Shown here in pieces: positions 41,150 to 52,590 of a stretch of 64,000 bases of DNA. Made by a program: the position numbers and the translations under genes. The stretch is taken from contig NZ_JAUSSK010000003.1 in assembly GCF_030812295.1 (NCBI RefSeq), positions 779,803 to 843,802 on the forward strand, written 5' to 3'. This DNA comes from Luteibacter jiangsuensis. Its GTDB lineage: Bacteria > Pseudomonadota > Gammaproteobacteria > Xanthomonadales > Rhodanobacteraceae. The notes under the pieces were generated by a model. It made no database searches. It was not told the origin of the DNA and saw only the letters and a program-made list of their open reading frames with translations. The stretch's first letter is position 1; every line of letters starts with the position of its first letter.

Positions 41150-44005
41150 ATGAAAACGACATCCCAGAAGGCGCTTCGGCGTCACGGCCTCGCTTTGTCC
41201 ATCGCCACCGCATTGGCATGCACCTGTGGCGCCACGGTTGCGCAGGATGCGCCCGCGCAGGCCCCGCGAAATACTCCTCCAGCAGCCCCGGCGAACCAGC
41301 AGGAACAGCAGACGACGGAACTTCAGGCCATCACCGTCACCGGCTCGGCGTTACCTCGCATCGACGTGGAAACGCCTTCTCCGGTGACGACGATCACGGC
41401 CGAGCAGATCCAGAAGAGCGGCCTCACCACGGTGTCCGATGTGGTGCGCGCCGTGTCGGCGGACAATAGTGGATCGATACCGGCCTCGTTCACCGCCGGC
41501 TTCGCCGCCGGCTCGTCGGGCGTCGCGCTGCGCGGCCTGACCGTCAATTCCACCCTCGTACTGATCGACGGCCGTCGCGCGGCGAACTATCCCCTGGCCG
41601 ATGACGGCCAGCGCTCCTTCGTCGATCTCAACACCATCCCGTCGAATGCCATCGAGCGCATCGAGGTGCTGAAGGACGGCGCATCGTCGTTGTATGGTGC
41701 GGATGCCATCGCCGGCGTGGTCAACATCATCCTTCGGCCAGGCTATCAGGGCACCGAGTTCACCGCCGATGTCGGCACCTCGCAGCATGGTGGCGGCACG
41801 ACCCGGCGCGCCACGGTGCTGTTCGGTGGCGGCGATCTCAACAAGGACGGCTGGAACGCGTATTTCAGCGCCGAATACCAACACGACGACGAGATACTCA
41901 CACGTCAGCGCGGATATCCCTACAACACGGCCGATACCCGGCGCAGTGGCGGCAACAATCTCATCGGAGGGCAGCCTTCGCAGAACTCCGGCTCGATCTA
42001 CGGCACGGTGACGCCCGGTACGCTGTCGCGTCCGGGCGACGTGACATCGGGCGTCCCGGATCCGGATGCGGTGGCACAGCCACTGGTTCCCTGCGGATCG
42101 CGGGGCACGCTGGTCACCGATGATCCGGCCAATCCCGGAAGCTACTGCGCGCAGAACTTCGCGCGTTATACCGCCATCCAGCCGACGATGGACCGGCGTG
42201 GCCTGTATGGACGTTTCACCATCAAGCTGTCCGACACGAGCAAGGCGTATCTCGCCGCCAGCTATTACGAGGTGAAGACCTCCTTCCCCGGCGTGCCTGC
42301 ACAGATCCAGGCGGGCACGCCGCGCAATACGAACTCGATCGCCTTGCCGGCGACCCTGCCCGACGGCTCGCTCAATCCGAACAACCCGTTCGCCGCCGAA
42401 GGCAAGGCGGCGCTCATCAACTACGGGTTCCCGAGCGCGTTGGCAAGCGGCGAGAACGACAACCACAACCTGCGTCTCGTCGGCGGTCTGACCGGTTCGT
42501 GGGGTGACTGGAGCTACGACACCGCCTTGGTCTTCAACCATTCGTCACTGGACACGCGCCTCTCGGGCTTCCTCAACTACGACAGGCTGATCGATGCGGT
42601 GACCAACGGTACGTACAACTTCATCGATCCTGGCGCTAACTCGCGCGAGTTCCTCCGCGCGCTGGCGCCGCCGCTCAAGAAGACCTCGACCAGCGACTTG
42701 CAGTCATTCGATTTCCGCGTGACGCGTCCGTTGATGGACCTGGCCGGCGGCTCGCTGGGTCTCGCCGCGGGCCTCGATGTTCGTCACGAGGAACAGGACG
42801 ATCCAGACCTCAATCCGAACCTGGCCGCGCAAGGCCTGGGCATCGCCCACGTGAAGGGCGACCGCACCGTCTCGGGCCTCTATGTCGAGCTGGATGCGCC
42901 GTTCCTCGAGTCGCTGGAGGTCGATGTCTCGGGTCGCTACGATCACTATTCCGACTTCGGCAACAATTTTTCGCCCAAGATCGGCATCAAGTGGAAACCG
43001 ATCGAGGAGCTGGCGTTCCGCGGCACCTTCTCCAAGGGATTCCGCGCGCCGAGTTTCGCCGAGAATGGTTCGAGCGAAGCGGAAGGGTTCGCTACCTATA
43101 CGCCGCCGGAGGATTTCCAGGCGGCGCACGGCAATAGCGGCTACGTGCAGCCGTATGGTCTCGGGTTCCTCACACGGGCCAACCCGAACATCAAGCCGGA
43201 ACGCTCGAAGAGCTGGACCTTCGGCATCCTGTACCAGCCCACGCCGGACCTGAGCGCGTCGCTGGACTACTATCGGATCAAGAAAACCGGAGTGATCGCG
43301 CAGCAGAGTGCGAGCGCGGTGCTGGATGCGTACTACGCGGGGCTGCCGTTACCGCCGGAGTCGGCGATCGTGCAGGATGTGCCCGATCCCGCCGCACCGG
43401 ATGCCTTGCCGCGCCCACTCGTGGTCGCCGCGCCTTACGTCAACCAGAACGCGCTGGAGACCAAGGGCCTGGACCTGAACCTCAAGGCCGGGTACGACTT
43501 CAGTGAGAATGTGCGCTTCACCAGCGAATTGAACCTGACGAAGATCATCAGCTGGCAGCTGACCCTCGAGGATGGAAGCACGTTGCAGTTCGTGGGCACG
43601 CACGGTCCTTATGGCCTGTCGTCGGGCGCGGGCACGCCGCGCTACCGGGGTTCCTGGGCGAACAGCATCCAGTTCGGCAAGGCCACCGTCACCGGCACGC
43701 TGTACTACACGAGCGGAATCAAGCTGACCGCGCCCGACATCACCACGGGATGTTTCTCGACCAACACGGACACGGGTGCGAACGTCCCCGCCGATTGCCG
43801 CATGTCCTCGTTTACGGACTTCGACCTGACCGGGCGCTACGACATCAGCGACAAGGTGGCGATCACCGGCTCGATCATGAACGTGTTCGACAAGAAGGCG
43901 CCATTCGATCCGCTGAACTACGCGGCGCTCAACTACAACCCGACCTATGCGCAGAACGGCGTGATCGGCCGCTTCTTCACGCTGGGGGTGCGGGTGAAAC
44001 TATGA
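41150..44005 (+). CDS. TonB-dependent outer-membrane receptor
   Basis: 951 residues. Signal peptide to about residue 31, a Gln/Pro-rich linker, then a TonB box-like ELQAITVTGS. The plug domain follows (PVTTITAEQIQKSGLTTVSDVVRAV, RGLTVNSTLVLIDGRR, IERIEVLKDGASSLYGADAIAGVVNI), then a 22-strand barrel that ends in Leu after FFTLGVRVKL. It imports a scarce large substrate (siderophore, cobalamin, oligosaccharide or peptide) with energy from TonB-ExbBD. The RRTG-type plug and lack of iron genes nearby make a carbohydrate or peptide at least as likely as a siderophore. Convergent with the FNR-like gene. Confidence 0.95.
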   Translation: MKTTSQKALRRHGLALSIATALACTCGATVAQDAPAQAPRNTPPAAPANQQEQQTTELQAITVTGSALPRIDVETPSPVTTITAEQIQKSGLTTVSDVVRAVSADNSGSIPASFTAGFAAGSSGVALRGLTVNSTLVLIDGRRAANYPLADDGQRSFVDLNTIPSNAIERIEVLKDGASSLYGADAIAGVVNIILRPGYQGTEFTADVGTSQHGGGTTRRATVLFGGGDLNKDGWNAYFSAEYQHDDEILTRQRGYPYNTADTRRSGGNNLIGGQPSQNSGSIYGTVTPGTLSRPGDVTSGVPDPDAVAQPLVPCGSRGTLVTDDPANPGSYCAQNFARYTAIQPTMDRRGLYGRFTIKLSDTSKAYLAASYYEVKTSFPGVPAQIQAGTPRNTNSIALPATLPDGSLNPNNPFAAEGKAALINYGFPSALASGENDNHNLRLVGGLTGSWGDWSYDTALVFNHSSLDTRLSGFLNYDRLIDAVTNGTYNFIDPGANSREFLRALAPPLKKTSTSDLQSFDFRVTRPLMDLAGGSLGLAAGLDVRHEEQDDPDLNPNLAAQGLGIAHVKGDRTVSGLYVELDAPFLESLEVDVSGRYDHYSDFGNNFSPKIGIKWKPIEELAFRGTFSKGFRAPSFAENGSSEAEGFATYTPPEDFQAAHGNSGYVQPYGLGFLTRANPNIKPERSKSWTFGILYQPTPDLSASLDYYRIKKTGVIAQQSASAVLDAYYAGLPLPPESAIVQDVPDPAAPDALPRPLVVAAPYVNQNALETKGLDLNLKAGYDFSENVRFTSELNLTKIISWQLTLEDGSTLQFVGTHGPYGLSSGAGTPRYRGSWANSIQFGKATVTGTLYYTSGIKLTAPDITTGCFSTNTDTGANVPADCRMSSFTDFDLTGRYDISDKVAITGSIMNVFDKKAPFDPLNYAALNYNPTYAQNGVIGRFFTLGVRVKL

Positions 44006-44013
44006 GGTGTCCC

Positions 44014-44721
44014 TCAGCGAAGCAGGGACGCTTCGTCGAGCACGTCGACGCCGTCGGCGCGGATGGCAAGCACGCCCTCGGCACGGAGTTTCGCCAGCAT
44101 CCGCGTCACGGTCGCCGAACTCATGCCCAGGTAGGAGCCGATGTCATCGCGCGACATCGGCAAGGGCACGAAAGGCGAGGGGCCTTCGATGCGCCGCCGG
44201 CGTTCGAGCAGGTCGGCAAGGAAAGCGCGCACGCGCTCGATGGCGGAACCTTCCGCGGCATGGGGCGTCTTCCCGCGCTCGCGCCTGCGCAGCGTGCGCA
44301 GGTGCCGGGCGATGTCCTCGTTGTGTTCGCATAGCGCGTCGGTCGCGGCGCGGGGGAAGCGACAGAACCATGTCTTGCCGATGGCCACCACCGATGCGCC
44401 ATGGGTTTGGCTGCGCGCGATGTCGAGGGCGAACAATTCGCCGGGTAGGTGGAAAGCAAGCACGCGGCCGCCGCCGACGCTCATGGCCAGGCCCGAAAGC
44501 ACGGCGAAGGCCGCGCGGTGCGGCGCTTCCGGTTGGACGAGACGGTCGCCTTCGAAGAAGGGGCCGACCCGCTCCACCACGCCACGCATCTCCAGCAGGT
44601 TGCCGTCGCCGCCGCGGGTCGCTTCGCATGCGCCGGCATGACGGCAGGACGCGCTGCAATGCACGGCCGCCCGCGTTGCCGGGAAGGTGGCGTGCTGGAC
44701 CTGTGCGCAAGCTTGGGACAT
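44014..44721 (-). CDS. Crp/Fnr-family regulator with FNR-like cysteines
   Basis: 235 residues. Cys22-x3-Cys26-x5-Cys32 resembles the 4Fe-4S cluster motif of FNR, and a further Cys sits in GKTWFCRFP about where FNR has its fourth ligand. A cyclic-nucleotide-binding-type fold follows, then the HTH SRDDIGSYLGMSSATVTRMLAKLR. It is thus a candidate oxygen sensor for anaerobic or microaerobic genes. The DNA-recognition helix is of the E-SS--TR type (here MSSATVTRM), as in FNR. Confidence 0.88.
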   Translation of the reverse strand: MSQACAQVQHATFPATRAAVHCSASCRHAGACEATRGGDGNLLEMRGVVERVGPFFEGDRLVQPEAPHRAAFAVLSGLAMSVGGGRVLAFHLPGELFALDIARSQTHGASVVAIGKTWFCRFPRAATDALCEHNEDIARHLRTLRRRERGKTPHAAEGSAIERVRAFLADLLERRRRIEGPSPFVPLPMSRDDIGSYLGMSSATVTRMLAKLRAEGVLAIRADGVDVLDEASLLR

Positions 44722-44910
44722 GACGGGACCTCGCTCTTTGCTGGTGCGTGCAAGACCATTCTAGGATCGCGGCGGACCGGGTCCATTCGCCGTCAGCCAG
44801 ATGTGCGCTTATGTCGCATGCCCCCCGGGGTGTCCGTGCCCATTGACGTGGCCGGATTTTTGCTTTAGTTACGCATCCTGGGGGAATGTCAACAGGGGGC
44901 CGTCAAGGCC

Positions 44911-45111
44911 ATGGCAAGTCGATTCACACATTTCAATCCGATTACCGAAGATGCCGGCGCCGCGGTGGCGGCCCTGCCTGATGGCTTCGTGCCAGGCACC
45001 GTGGCACCCTTCGTGATGCGCTACGGCACGGATTTCCTGATGGCCATGCAACGCGCCGCGGCGATTCACGACGTATCGCGCCCGACGACGGCCGAGACCG
45101 AACCGGCCTGA
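44911..45111 (+). CDS. Small hypothetical protein
   Basis: 66 residues, beginning MASRFTHFNPITEDAG. No family recognised. The upstream 44722-44910 region has ribosome-binding sequence GGGGGCCGT at a long distance only, so the start is uncertain. Ends 17 bases before the convergent kinase gene. Confidence 0.5.
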   Translation: MASRFTHFNPITEDAGAAVAALPDGFVPGTVAPFVMRYGTDFLMAMQRAAAIHDVSRPTTAETEPA

Positions 45112-45128
45112 TAGCGCGCCTGGCCCCG

Positions 45129-47144
45129 TCAGGGGCGCGTGCCGTCGAGCAGGTCGGCCACGGCCTCGGCCAGCGCGTGAAGGGAAAACGGCTTGCCGAG
45201 GATGGCCGTGCGTTCGGGTAGTCGCGGTGTGTCGGCGAAAGCCTCCCACGCATAGCCGGTGATGAACAGGACGGGCAGGTCCGGCAACGATTCGCGCGCC
45301 GATGCCGCCAGTCGCCGGCCGTCCATGCCGGGCAGGCCGACATCGGTCACCAGGATGTCCACGGCATTGCCTGCGCGCAATTGACGCAGCGCCTCGTCGC
45401 CGTCACCGCATTCGCTGACCGAATACCCCGCTTCTTCGAGCACTTCGCGCGACAGGGTGCGCAGCATGTGTTCGTCCTCCACCAGCAGCACGCGCTTGCC
45501 GTCGCCGCGACGCGCGCCTCGTTCGATATGTGCGTGCGAGGCCGCCGTGTCACCGACATGGCGTGGCAGCCACAGGCTGACGGTGCTGCCCCGGCCCGGT
45601 TGCGACTCGATGATCGCGCGACCTCCGGTCTGTCGTGCGAAACCGTCCACCATCGAAAGGCCCAGTCCGGTGCCTTGGCCGATCGCCTTGGTGGTGAAGA
45701 ACGGATCGAAGGCTTTTTCGACCACGGACCGCGACATGCCGGTACCGGTGTCGGATACGGCGATGACGACGTAGTCGGCGCGGCCCAGGCCAATATCCGC
45801 TCCCTCGACATTGCGTGTCGCGATCCTCAGCGTGCCGCCACCGGGCATCGCATCGCGCGCGTTGATGGCGAGATTGAGGATGGCGCTTTCGAGTTGGCTG
45901 GCATCGGAAAGCGTGCGCCAGAGACCGGCTTCCATGCGTAGGTCCAGGGCCACTTGCTTACCCAGCAGCGGACGCAGCAACAGGTCGAGGCCGCGCACGA
46001 TGGCATTGGCATCCACGTCCGACAAGGACAGGGCTTGTTGGCGCGAATAGGCGAGCAGCCGGTGGGTGAGCCCCGCGGCCCGCTTCACCGCACCGCCCGC
46101 GGCATCGAGGAGGCGGCGTGCCCCGTCGATCCGGCCGTTCTCCAGCCGTTCGGTGAGTACCTCGATGGCACCGCCAATACCGCCCAGGATGTTGTTGAAG
46201 TCATGCGCGATGCCACCCGTGAGACGGCCCAGCGCTTCCAGCTTCTGTGCGTGGCGCAATTGGTCCTCCATGTCGCGCCGGCGCTGGATGTCACGCCCCA
46301 TGCCGTAGACCACGTCGCCGTCCGGCACGTAGGTCCAGGCGAACCAGCGGAACTCGCCATCGTACGCACGTATGCGCACCTCCAGGTCCTCCACCACCTC
46401 TCCATCGAACAGTTGAGAGACGGCGTCGTGCGAACGTTCGAGGTCGTCCGGATGGACGAGTTCCTCGAAGCCCAGGCCGACCAGGTCGCTGACCTCGTAG
46501 CCCAACTCGATGCGCCATGCGGGATTGACGTTGCGATAATGGCCGTCACGGCCCATGACCACATAGAGGTCGCGTGATATGCCCCAGATCTGGTCTCGCT
46601 CGCGGGTGCGTTCATCGATTTCCCGCTCCAGCGATGCGTTCAGTTCACGCAGGGCGAGTGCGGAGCGAACGCCACGCGTGGTCTCGTTGGTGACGGCGTA
46701 CATGCCGATGATGCCGCCGTTCTCGTCACGCAGCGGCGCGTACGAAAAGCTCCACCATGTTTCCTCGTCATAGCCATGCCGGGTCATTCGCAGGGGCAGG
46801 TCGCGGTGCATCGACCCTTCGCCAGCGAGTGCCCGTTCCACGTGCACGGACACATCGTCCCAGACGTCCTCCCACAGCGTGTCGAACGAGTGACCGATCG
46901 CGCCCGCCAGGCGTCCGCCGAGCATGAGGCGGTAGGGATCGTTGAAGAAGAACATCTTGCCGGGCTCGGCGGAGACGAACATCGGTTGTGGCGTGTCGAA
47001 CATCGTGGCGAGCATCGATCGCAGGGCGTTCGGCCAACGGTCGACCGAACCCAGCGGCGTACCGCTCCAGTCGAAGGCGCGGATTTCCGCGGCGGTCGGC
47101 GAGTCGACCGGGAGGAACGCGAAAGGATCGGCGTGCCGGTTCAT
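45129..47144 (-). CDS. PAS-containing hybrid sensor histidine kinase/response regulator
   Basis: 671 residues from ATG 47144; a GTG at 47234 would add 30 residues of unconserved look. Two PAS regions (about 60-180 and 210-330; the second contains YRNVNPAWRIELGYEVSDLVG) precede a HisKA domain with His in GGIAHDFNNILGGI. The ATPase has N box NLAINARDAMP, G1 VSDTGTGM and G2 GTGLGLSM. A C-terminal receiver follows, with Asp in VDILVTDVGLPGMDG and Lys in AILGKPFS. No membrane segment, so it is cytosolic. The His phosphoryl group likely passes to its own receiver. Convergent with the 66-residue gene. Confidence 0.92.
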   Translation of the reverse strand: MNRHADPFAFLPVDSPTAAEIRAFDWSGTPLGSVDRWPNALRSMLATMFDTPQPMFVSAEPGKMFFFNDPYRLMLGGRLAGAIGHSFDTLWEDVWDDVSVHVERALAGEGSMHRDLPLRMTRHGYDEETWWSFSYAPLRDENGGIIGMYAVTNETTRGVRSALALRELNASLEREIDERTRERDQIWGISRDLYVVMGRDGHYRNVNPAWRIELGYEVSDLVGLGFEELVHPDDLERSHDAVSQLFDGEVVEDLEVRIRAYDGEFRWFAWTYVPDGDVVYGMGRDIQRRRDMEDQLRHAQKLEALGRLTGGIAHDFNNILGGIGGAIEVLTERLENGRIDGARRLLDAAGGAVKRAAGLTHRLLAYSRQQALSLSDVDANAIVRGLDLLLRPLLGKQVALDLRMEAGLWRTLSDASQLESAILNLAINARDAMPGGGTLRIATRNVEGADIGLGRADYVVIAVSDTGTGMSRSVVEKAFDPFFTTKAIGQGTGLGLSMVDGFARQTGGRAIIESQPGRGSTVSLWLPRHVGDTAASHAHIERGARRGDGKRVLLVEDEHMLRTLSREVLEEAGYSVSECGDGDEALRQLRAGNAVDILVTDVGLPGMDGRRLAASARESLPDLPVLFITGYAWEAFADTPRLPERTAILGKPFSLHALAEAVADLLDGTRP

Positions 47145-47246
47145 CTCGGGCGAAGCCGGAGCATGGGAATGTCCTTCGTGGCGGTGACCGTCATGGAATA
47201 ATGCACGGAGCGCGAAGACAATGTCGTCTACCACGGAGCCCCCCCC

Positions 47247-48395
47247 ATGTCGTCAGCGAGCCTACCGCGCAGCCCGGGCATCGACACACTGCGGGGCGCC
47301 AGCATCTTGCTGGTCGTGATACACCACCTTGGCCTTCGCCTTCCTTTACACAAGACGGACGCGGCGGACTGGTTGCCGGCTCCGTTCCTGAAGGGCCTGA
47401 TCCAGAACGGCTACGAAGCCGTCTTCATTTTCTTCGTCATATCCGGCTTCCTCATTACACGGCACGCGCTGGAGCGCGATGGGCCGTTGCGCGAGATCGA
47501 CTGGCGGGCCTTCTACGTGCGCCGCATCGCTCGCATCGTGCCCTGCCTCCTGGGCATCGTCCTGATCCTGCTGGCCTGTCACGCATTGCGCCTGCCGAAC
47601 TACACGATCGATCGCGCGGGCCAATCGCCCTGGGCGGCCACCCTTTCGGCACTCACCTTCACGCTCAACCTCTATGAGGGGCGCACCGGCTGGTTGCCCG
47701 GGGGCTGGGACGTGCTCTGGTCGTTGTCGATCGAGGAGGTGTTCTACCTGGGCTTCCCGCTGGTGTGCCTTTCACTGGGGCGGACGAGGTGGCTGGTGCC
47801 GTCCCTGCTGTTGCTGGTGTTGTCGGTGCCGTTCGCGCGTGCCGCGATCGTGGACAACGAGATCTGGCAGGAAAAAGCCTACTTGCCGGGCATGGGGGCG
47901 ATCGCCGCCGGTGTCCTTGCCGCACTGGCGGTGGGTGCGGGGCCCGCGCGCTCCTTCGCGGGCCGGGGGAGGCGGGCACTGCTCGCGGTGGTCGGCCTCG
48001 TGAGTCTCTCCCTGGTCATGTTTTCCGGTGGCTGGTTGTGGAGGGCGATCCATGAGGGCTACATGCTCGTGCTGATCGGTGCGTCGGTGTGCCTCGTGCT
48101 CGCTTCGCCGGAAGGTGGCCGGGCGTGGCCGGGCTTCGGCTGGCTCCGCGCGATGGGAAGGGCGAGCTATGAAATCTATCTCACCCACATGTTCATCGTG
48201 TTTTCGCTGGTGGGATGCGCACGCGCCACGGGTACGGACACGGTGGACGGCTGGATATGGTATGTGCCGGCGGTGCTGGGGTCGTGGGCGCTGGGCTGGC
48301 TTGTCGCCCGGTTTTTTTCGGAGCCGGCCAACCGCTGGCTACGCTCGCGCTTTCACGCGGGGGAGGCCCGGGAACCCGTCGTCGAGGCGGCGTGA
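47247..48395 (+). CDS. Acyltransferase-3 family membrane protein (OafA-like)
   Basis: 382 residues and about ten membrane helices. Family motif at the start (PGIDTLRGASILLVVIHHLGLRLP), then FFVISGFLITR with catalytic-type residues and RIARIVPCLLG. Such integral enzymes O-acetylate polysaccharides, lipids or antibiotics. No glycan cluster lies next to it. Divergent from the hybrid kinase with about 100 bases between the starts. Confidence 0.92.
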   Translation: MSSASLPRSPGIDTLRGASILLVVIHHLGLRLPLHKTDAADWLPAPFLKGLIQNGYEAVFIFFVISGFLITRHALERDGPLREIDWRAFYVRRIARIVPCLLGIVLILLACHALRLPNYTIDRAGQSPWAATLSALTFTLNLYEGRTGWLPGGWDVLWSLSIEEVFYLGFPLVCLSLGRTRWLVPSLLLLVLSVPFARAAIVDNEIWQEKAYLPGMGAIAAGVLAALAVGAGPARSFAGRGRRALLAVVGLVSLSLVMFSGGWLWRAIHEGYMLVLIGASVCLVLASPEGGRAWPGFGWLRAMGRASYEIYLTHMFIVFSLVGCARATGTDTVDGWIWYVPAVLGSWALGWLVARFFSEPANRWLRSRFHAGEAREPVVEAA

Positions 48396-48435
48396 CGCGG
48401 TGCGCGGGAGCCGGCGGCTCCCGCGCGGGGCGGGA

Positions 48436-48621
48436 TCAATGGCGGCGGTCGTTGTCGCGTGCGCGATCAACGGCCTTGCCGGCCTCCCGCTGGACCTTGC
48501 CGGCATTCTTCTCGATATGGCCCGCGGCTTCTTTCGCATGGTTACCGGTGATCTTGCCGGCGGCTTCCTTCATGGAACCCTTGACCTCGTGTTTCATGCC
48601 CTCGGTACGGTTCTTGTCCAC
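48436..48621 (-). CDS. CsbD family stress protein
   Basis: 61 residues with the CsbD pattern (GMKHEVKGSMKEAAGKITGNHAKEAAGHIEKNAGKVQREAGKAVD). Small, very hydrophilic, probably disordered or helical; members are general-stress induced, role unknown. Convergent with the acyltransferase. Confidence 0.92.
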   Translation of the reverse strand: MDKNRTEGMKHEVKGSMKEAAGKITGNHAKEAAGHIEKNAGKVQREAGKAVDRARDNDRRH

Positions 48622-48743
48622 GTCGGTTTCCTCGCTTGCACTGCGTTATCCGCAGCGGCACCGGTTTACGCCGTTTCGTGATTAGCACCGCGTGAAGCCG
48701 GCGTGCGGCGGCTTTCATCCGCGAATCCCGTTACGATGCGGCC

Positions 48744-50063
48744 ATGTTTCCCTTGCCCAAGACGGCGACCGCGCCGTTCTGCCCGTCGGAAGTCGCCGGG
48801 TCCATCATCGTTCCCTTCGATCTGCCCTGGTGGAAAAAGGCCGCGCGTTTTGCCGGCCCCGGCCTGCTCGTTTCCGTGGGCTACATGGATCCAGGTAACT
48901 GGGCCACCGATATCGAGGCGGGCTCGCGGTTCGGCTATCGCCTGCTGTTCGTCGTGCTGCTTTCCAGCCTCGCCGCCATCGTGCTGCAGTGCCTGGCCGC
49001 GCGGCTGGGCATCGCCACCCGGAAGGATCTCGCCCGGCTCTCGAGCGAGCGTTACCCGAAGGCCATCGGGCGCATCCAATGGGTGTTCGCTGAGATATCG
49101 ATCATCTCCTGCGACCTCGCCGAAGTGCTCGGGAGCGCCCTGGCGTTCAAGCTGCTCTTCGGGGTCTCGTTACCCGTCGGTGTCGCCTTGACGGCGCTGG
49201 ACACCTTCATCGTCCTTGGCTTGCAGGGCAGGGGCTTCCGCCGGATCGAGTCGATCGTCCTCGGACTGGTCGGCACCATAGGCATCTGCTTCGTGGTGCA
49301 ACTGTTCCTGCTGGGCCCCGACTGGGCCAGGGTCGCCGCGGGATTCGTGCCTTCGTGGCACGCGGTGTCGGCGCAGGAGCCGCTCTACCTGGCGATCGGC
49401 ATCCTCGGCGCGACGATCATGCCGCACAACCTCTACCTGCATTCGTCGATCGTGCAGACGCGCGCGGTTTCAGGCGAGGAAGGCAAGCGTGCCGCGATCC
49501 GCCTGACCCGCGTGGATACCATCTGCTCATTGAGCCTGGCCTTGCTCATCAACGCGGCGATCCTGATCGTGTCGGCCACCGCGTTCCATGCCAGCGGGCG
49601 CACGGACGTCGCCGACATCGGCGATGCCTACCAACTGCTCGCTCCCATCGCGGGAACCACCGTCGCCGCCGTAGCCTTCGCCATCGGCTTGTTCGCCTCG
49701 GGACAGAGTTCCACCTTCACCGGCACCATCGCGGGGCAGGTGATCATGGATGGCTTCCTGCAACTGAAGATACCCTGCTGGCAGCGCCGGCTCGTCACGC
49801 GGGGGCTGGCGATCGTTCCTGCCTTCATCGGCGTGGTGACCATGGGCGATCGTGCCATCGGTGCCTTGCTGGTGGCGAGCCAGGTCGTGCTCAGCATCCA
49901 GCTGCCCTTCGCCATGTACCCGCTGATCCGCTTCACCGACGACCGGGCCTTGATGGGAGGCTTCGTCAACACGCGCCTGGTGTCCTGTACGGCGTGGTTC
50001 CTTTTCGTCGTGATCTCCGCCGCGAACGCGTGGCTCGTAGCCCAGGTGTCGGGACTCGCGTGA
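48744..50063 (+). CDS. mntH: Nramp divalent metal transporter (MntH-like)
   Basis: 439 residues, eleven predicted membrane helices. Metal-site motifs are YMDPGNWATDI in helix 1 and TIMPHNLYLHSS in helix 6, as in proton-coupled Mn/Fe importers, plus the GQSSTFTGTIAGQVIMDGFL signature. It imports Mn(II) and other divalent ions with protons. Single gene; no MntR site recognised. Confidence 0.95.
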   Translation: MFPLPKTATAPFCPSEVAGSIIVPFDLPWWKKAARFAGPGLLVSVGYMDPGNWATDIEAGSRFGYRLLFVVLLSSLAAIVLQCLAARLGIATRKDLARLSSERYPKAIGRIQWVFAEISIISCDLAEVLGSALAFKLLFGVSLPVGVALTALDTFIVLGLQGRGFRRIESIVLGLVGTIGICFVVQLFLLGPDWARVAAGFVPSWHAVSAQEPLYLAIGILGATIMPHNLYLHSSIVQTRAVSGEEGKRAAIRLTRVDTICSLSLALLINAAILIVSATAFHASGRTDVADIGDAYQLLAPIAGTTVAAVAFAIGLFASGQSSTFTGTIAGQVIMDGFLQLKIPCWQRRLVTRGLAIVPAFIGVVTMGDRAIGALLVASQVVLSIQLPFAMYPLIRFTDDRALMGGFVNTRLVSCTAWFLFVVISAANAWLVAQVSGLA

Positions 50064-50171
50064 CGCGGGGCATACATATGCATCACGCGTAGCCGCGCAG
50101 TCTCGGCTGCCGGCGACACCGACGGCCTCCCTCTCGATCCCTGACCCACACTCCCCGGAGGAGACCAAGTC

Positions 50172-50702
50172 ATGCCTGAGAAAAAGACCATTGCCAAGGC
50201 ACGGAAGGATAAGCGCGAAGGAAAGTCGCCCTCGACCCAGGCCGGGGAATTCGTGCACGAGGAAATCGAGCACGTGCGCGAAGGCAAGCACGGCGCCCGG
50301 TCGACCAGGCAGGCGATCGCCATCGGCTTGTCCAAGGCGCGGCGGGCCGGCGTGAAGAACAAGCCCTCGAAGACGGCGAGCAAGGCCACGAAGAAGAAGG
50401 CGGCGCAGGAGTCGCGTGCGGCCACCCGGAAACGGTCGACGGGCACGGCGGCGAAGAAGTCCACGGCGCGCAAGCGCGCGGCGGGCACACCGCGGAAGTC
50501 CAGCGCCAAGAAGGCCACGGCGAAGAAATCGGCGACGCGCTCGCGGGCTACTACCAGGGCGTTGAAGCGTGAAGGGCATTCCGCCGCGTCCAAGCGTGCG
50601 TTATCTGCCCAGGGTCGCAAGAGCGCGGCGAAGCGCACTTCGTCCAGCCGGTCGACGGCGGCCAAGAAGGCCGCTCGAACGAGGGCGCGCCAGGCGTCCT
50701 GA
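50172..50702 (+). CDS. Lys/Ala-rich basic protein (DUF6496, histone-H1-like tail)
   Basis: 176 residues. The first 60 residues (KTIAKARKDKREGKSPSTQAGEFVHEEIEHVREGKHG...) form a DUF6496-type domain; the remainder is Ala/Lys/Arg/Ser repeats like the tails of bacterial histone-H1-like proteins. Such proteins bind nucleic acid through the tail. A ribosome-binding site (GGAGGAG) lies 7 bases upstream of ATG 50172 and a terminator follows at once. Confidence 0.85.
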   Translation: MPEKKTIAKARKDKREGKSPSTQAGEFVHEEIEHVREGKHGARSTRQAIAIGLSKARRAGVKNKPSKTASKATKKKAAQESRAATRKRSTGTAAKKSTARKRAAGTPRKSSAKKATAKKSATRSRATTRALKREGHSAASKRALSAQGRKSAAKRTSSSRSTAAKKAARTRARQAS

Positions 50703-50708
50703 CAGCCG

Positions 50709-50737
50709 AAGGCCCGCCGCGAGGCGGGCCTTCTTTA
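50709..50737 (+). terminator. Rho-independent terminator
   Basis: A 10-bp stem AAGGCCCGCC/GGCGGGCCTT with loop GCGA and a T-rich tail. Confidence 0.9.
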
Positions 50738-50778
50738 TATTCGCAGTACGGAGCGCGGCCCGGTCGGGGCGAATCGCG

Positions 50779-50940
50779 TTAGACCGAATCGCCGCTCAGG
50801 CGGCTGGCCACTTCGCCCAGCCAGTCGTAACCGTCCATCTCGCCACCGAAGAGGTCGAGACCGCCGTGGGCGTCCGCGACGCGGTAGCCAGCGGAGTATT
50901 CGAAGGTGGTGATGCCGTATTCGTTACGAAGTTCGTTCAT
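50779..50940 (-). CDS. Short ORF for a 53-residue acidic protein
   Basis: ATG at 50940 has GGGAGAC seven bases upstream and the frame runs 54 codons to TAA. The product (MNELRNEYGITTFEYSAGYR ... LDLFGGEMDGYDWLGEVASRL) has coding-like composition with G/C in most third positions. No family recognised. It lies in an otherwise gene-free stretch and was found by reading the minus strand. Confidence 0.6.
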   Translation of the reverse strand: MNELRNEYGITTFEYSAGYRVADAHGGLDLFGGEMDGYDWLGEVASRLSGDSV

Positions 50941-52582
<1,642 letters not shown>

Positions 52583-52590
52583 GCCCCTCG

